A stretch of DNA of 50,694 nt from Actinotignum sanguinis (GTDB lineage: Bacteria > Actinomycetota > Actinomycetes > Actinomycetales > Actinomycetaceae), in assembly GCF_003957255.1 (NCBI RefSeq), contig NZ_QDIE01000015.1, positions 1-50,694 on the forward strand, written 5' to 3'. The notes beneath the pieces were generated by a model that was not told the DNA's origin, did not search any database, and was given only the letters and a program-made list of their open reading frames with translations. The first letter of the stretch is position 1; every line of letters starts with the position of its first letter. A program made the translations under genes and the position numbers. This document shows positions 50,198-50,694 of this stretch, in pieces.

Positions 50198-50577
50198 GAA
50201 CCTATCGCGTTACCGTAACCCGCGAAGAAAGCGACTGGCTTGGGCAGTGTGCTGAATATCCCGAAGCGGTAGACTTTGCCCCCACTCTCAAAAAACTGTG
50301 CGAAGGAATGGTGGACGCAATCGTTCTTGCTGCAGATTTACCCAGCGGAGCTAAATTTAATATCCAGTTGGAAGCTGGGGAAGGCCTGAGTCCGGAGCTC
50401 AACGTGGCGTTCGCAATCGCGAACAGGCGCCTTGAGCTCCGAGCTGAACAGGCGCGTCTGCAAGAAGCGACTTTGCATTCCATACATGTTTTGCGGGAGG
50501 AAGGGTACTCTACGCGGGACATTGCGTCGGCTCTCGGCATTACTGCGGGGCGTGTGAGCCAGCTTGCGGGTAAATAG
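50194..50577 (+). CDS. hicB: HicB-like antitoxin
   Basis: 127-aa antitoxin. The N-terminal partial RNase H-like HicB fold is MRTYRVTVTREESDWLGQCA, EYPEAVDFAPTLKKLCEGMV. The C-terminus has a helix-turn-helix (LREEGYSTRDIASALGITAG, RVSQLAGK) that would bind the promoter palindrome. The start is the ATG at 50194 overlapping the end of hicA; an earlier in-frame GTG (50014-ish) is unlikely because it would run antiparallel to the hicA frame. It appears intact, although its toxin is broken. Confidence 0.85.
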   Translation: MRTYRVTVTREESDWLGQCAEYPEAVDFAPTLKKLCEGMVDAIVLAADLPSGAKFNIQLEAGEGLSPELNVAFAIANRRLELRAEQARLQEATLHSIHVLREEGYSTRDIASALGITAGRVSQLAGK

Positions 50578-50612
50578 ACAGAAATGGTTGCTAATACCCA
50601 GACTTTCCCTCG

Positions 50613-50694
50613 CTATACCAACACAAAGTCCGGGTCGTTGAGCTTTCCGGCCTCAATAGCCTTGCATACTTGACAAACACCGGGATATCCACAT
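50613..50694 (-). CDS. 3' end of a minus-strand gene at the window edge
   Basis: The minus strand from the right edge reads CGYPGVCQVCKAIEAGKLND then PDFVLV and TAG (50613-50615). The Cys-x5-Cys-x2-Cys spacing suggests a zinc-binding segment. Only 26 codons are visible, so product and even coding are uncertain. Confidence 0.3.
   Translation of the reverse strand, partial: CGYPGVCQVCKAIEAGKLNDPDFVLV

Overview
The window is about 50.7 kb of GC-rich chromosome from an actinobacterium. GC is visibly high throughout, many starts are GTG, and several starts look leaderless. The gene order ssd-tadA-tadB-tadC-DUF4244 pilin-two TadE-like genes / DEAD helicase / topA / tmk / holB is an arrangement I know from Actinobacteria. 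Together with senX3-regX3, carD, rlmB with a basic N-terminus and an anchored-repeat zinc ABC system, it suggests Actinomycetales, perhaps an Actinomycetaceae member such as Trueperella or Arcanobacterium. The genus is inference only. The window is chromosomal: no rRNA, CRISPR array, complete insertion sequence or replication origin is seen.

Layout. 0.25-5.4 kb is a Tad (type IVc pilus) locus. 5.4-7.8 kb is an MrfA-type helicase on the minus strand, meeting the last tad gene tail to tail. 7.9-14.4 kb holds a class I methyltransferase, topA, tmk and holB. 14.5-17.4 kb holds a zinc-dependent dehydrogenase and a divergent TAP-type lipoprotein peptidase. 17.5-20.3 kb has a probable orphan small RNA, tRNA-Thr(CGT) and two nuclease genes, the first visibly AT-richer, which looks like a small tRNA-linked accessory patch. 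20.3-23.8 kb (minus) is a sulfur amino-acid operon: trans-sulfuration enzyme, binding lipoprotein, permease and ATPase. 24.1-27.6 kb is a PadR-controlled ABC exporter. 28.3-32.4 kb carries adhE, a 50-residue lipoprotein and gpmA. 32.7-37.2 kb is a Zur-box-preceded four-gene anchored-repeat metal transporter. 37.3-40.8 kb is phoU, senX3-regX3 and carD. 40.9-42.3 kb is a frameshifted MFS gene. 42.3-46.9 kb is cysS-rlmB-unknown-ASCH. 47-49.6 kb has a LytR_C protein and an NCS2 uracil/xanthine permease. The right end is a hicAB module whose toxin gene carries an in-frame stop, plus the edge of one more minus-strand gene.

The most unusual signals are outside the large genes. A short dispersed element built on TACGACGACGCCGC with inverted ends recurs in intergenic sites. 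An identical-spacing dyad (TGTACTGC-N15-GYAGTACA) occurs at two loci 22 kb apart. Five genes have a -10 hexamer exactly 6-7 nt before the start codon. There is a promoter-plus-terminator small RNA candidate before tRNA-Thr, a two-hairpin RNA candidate before the PadR operon, and three damaged or altered genes (hicA, the MFS transporter, and the terminal TadE-like gene that lost its expected stop). I found no convincing wholly new multi-gene system. The best candidates for new biology are the dispersed element and the paired dyads.
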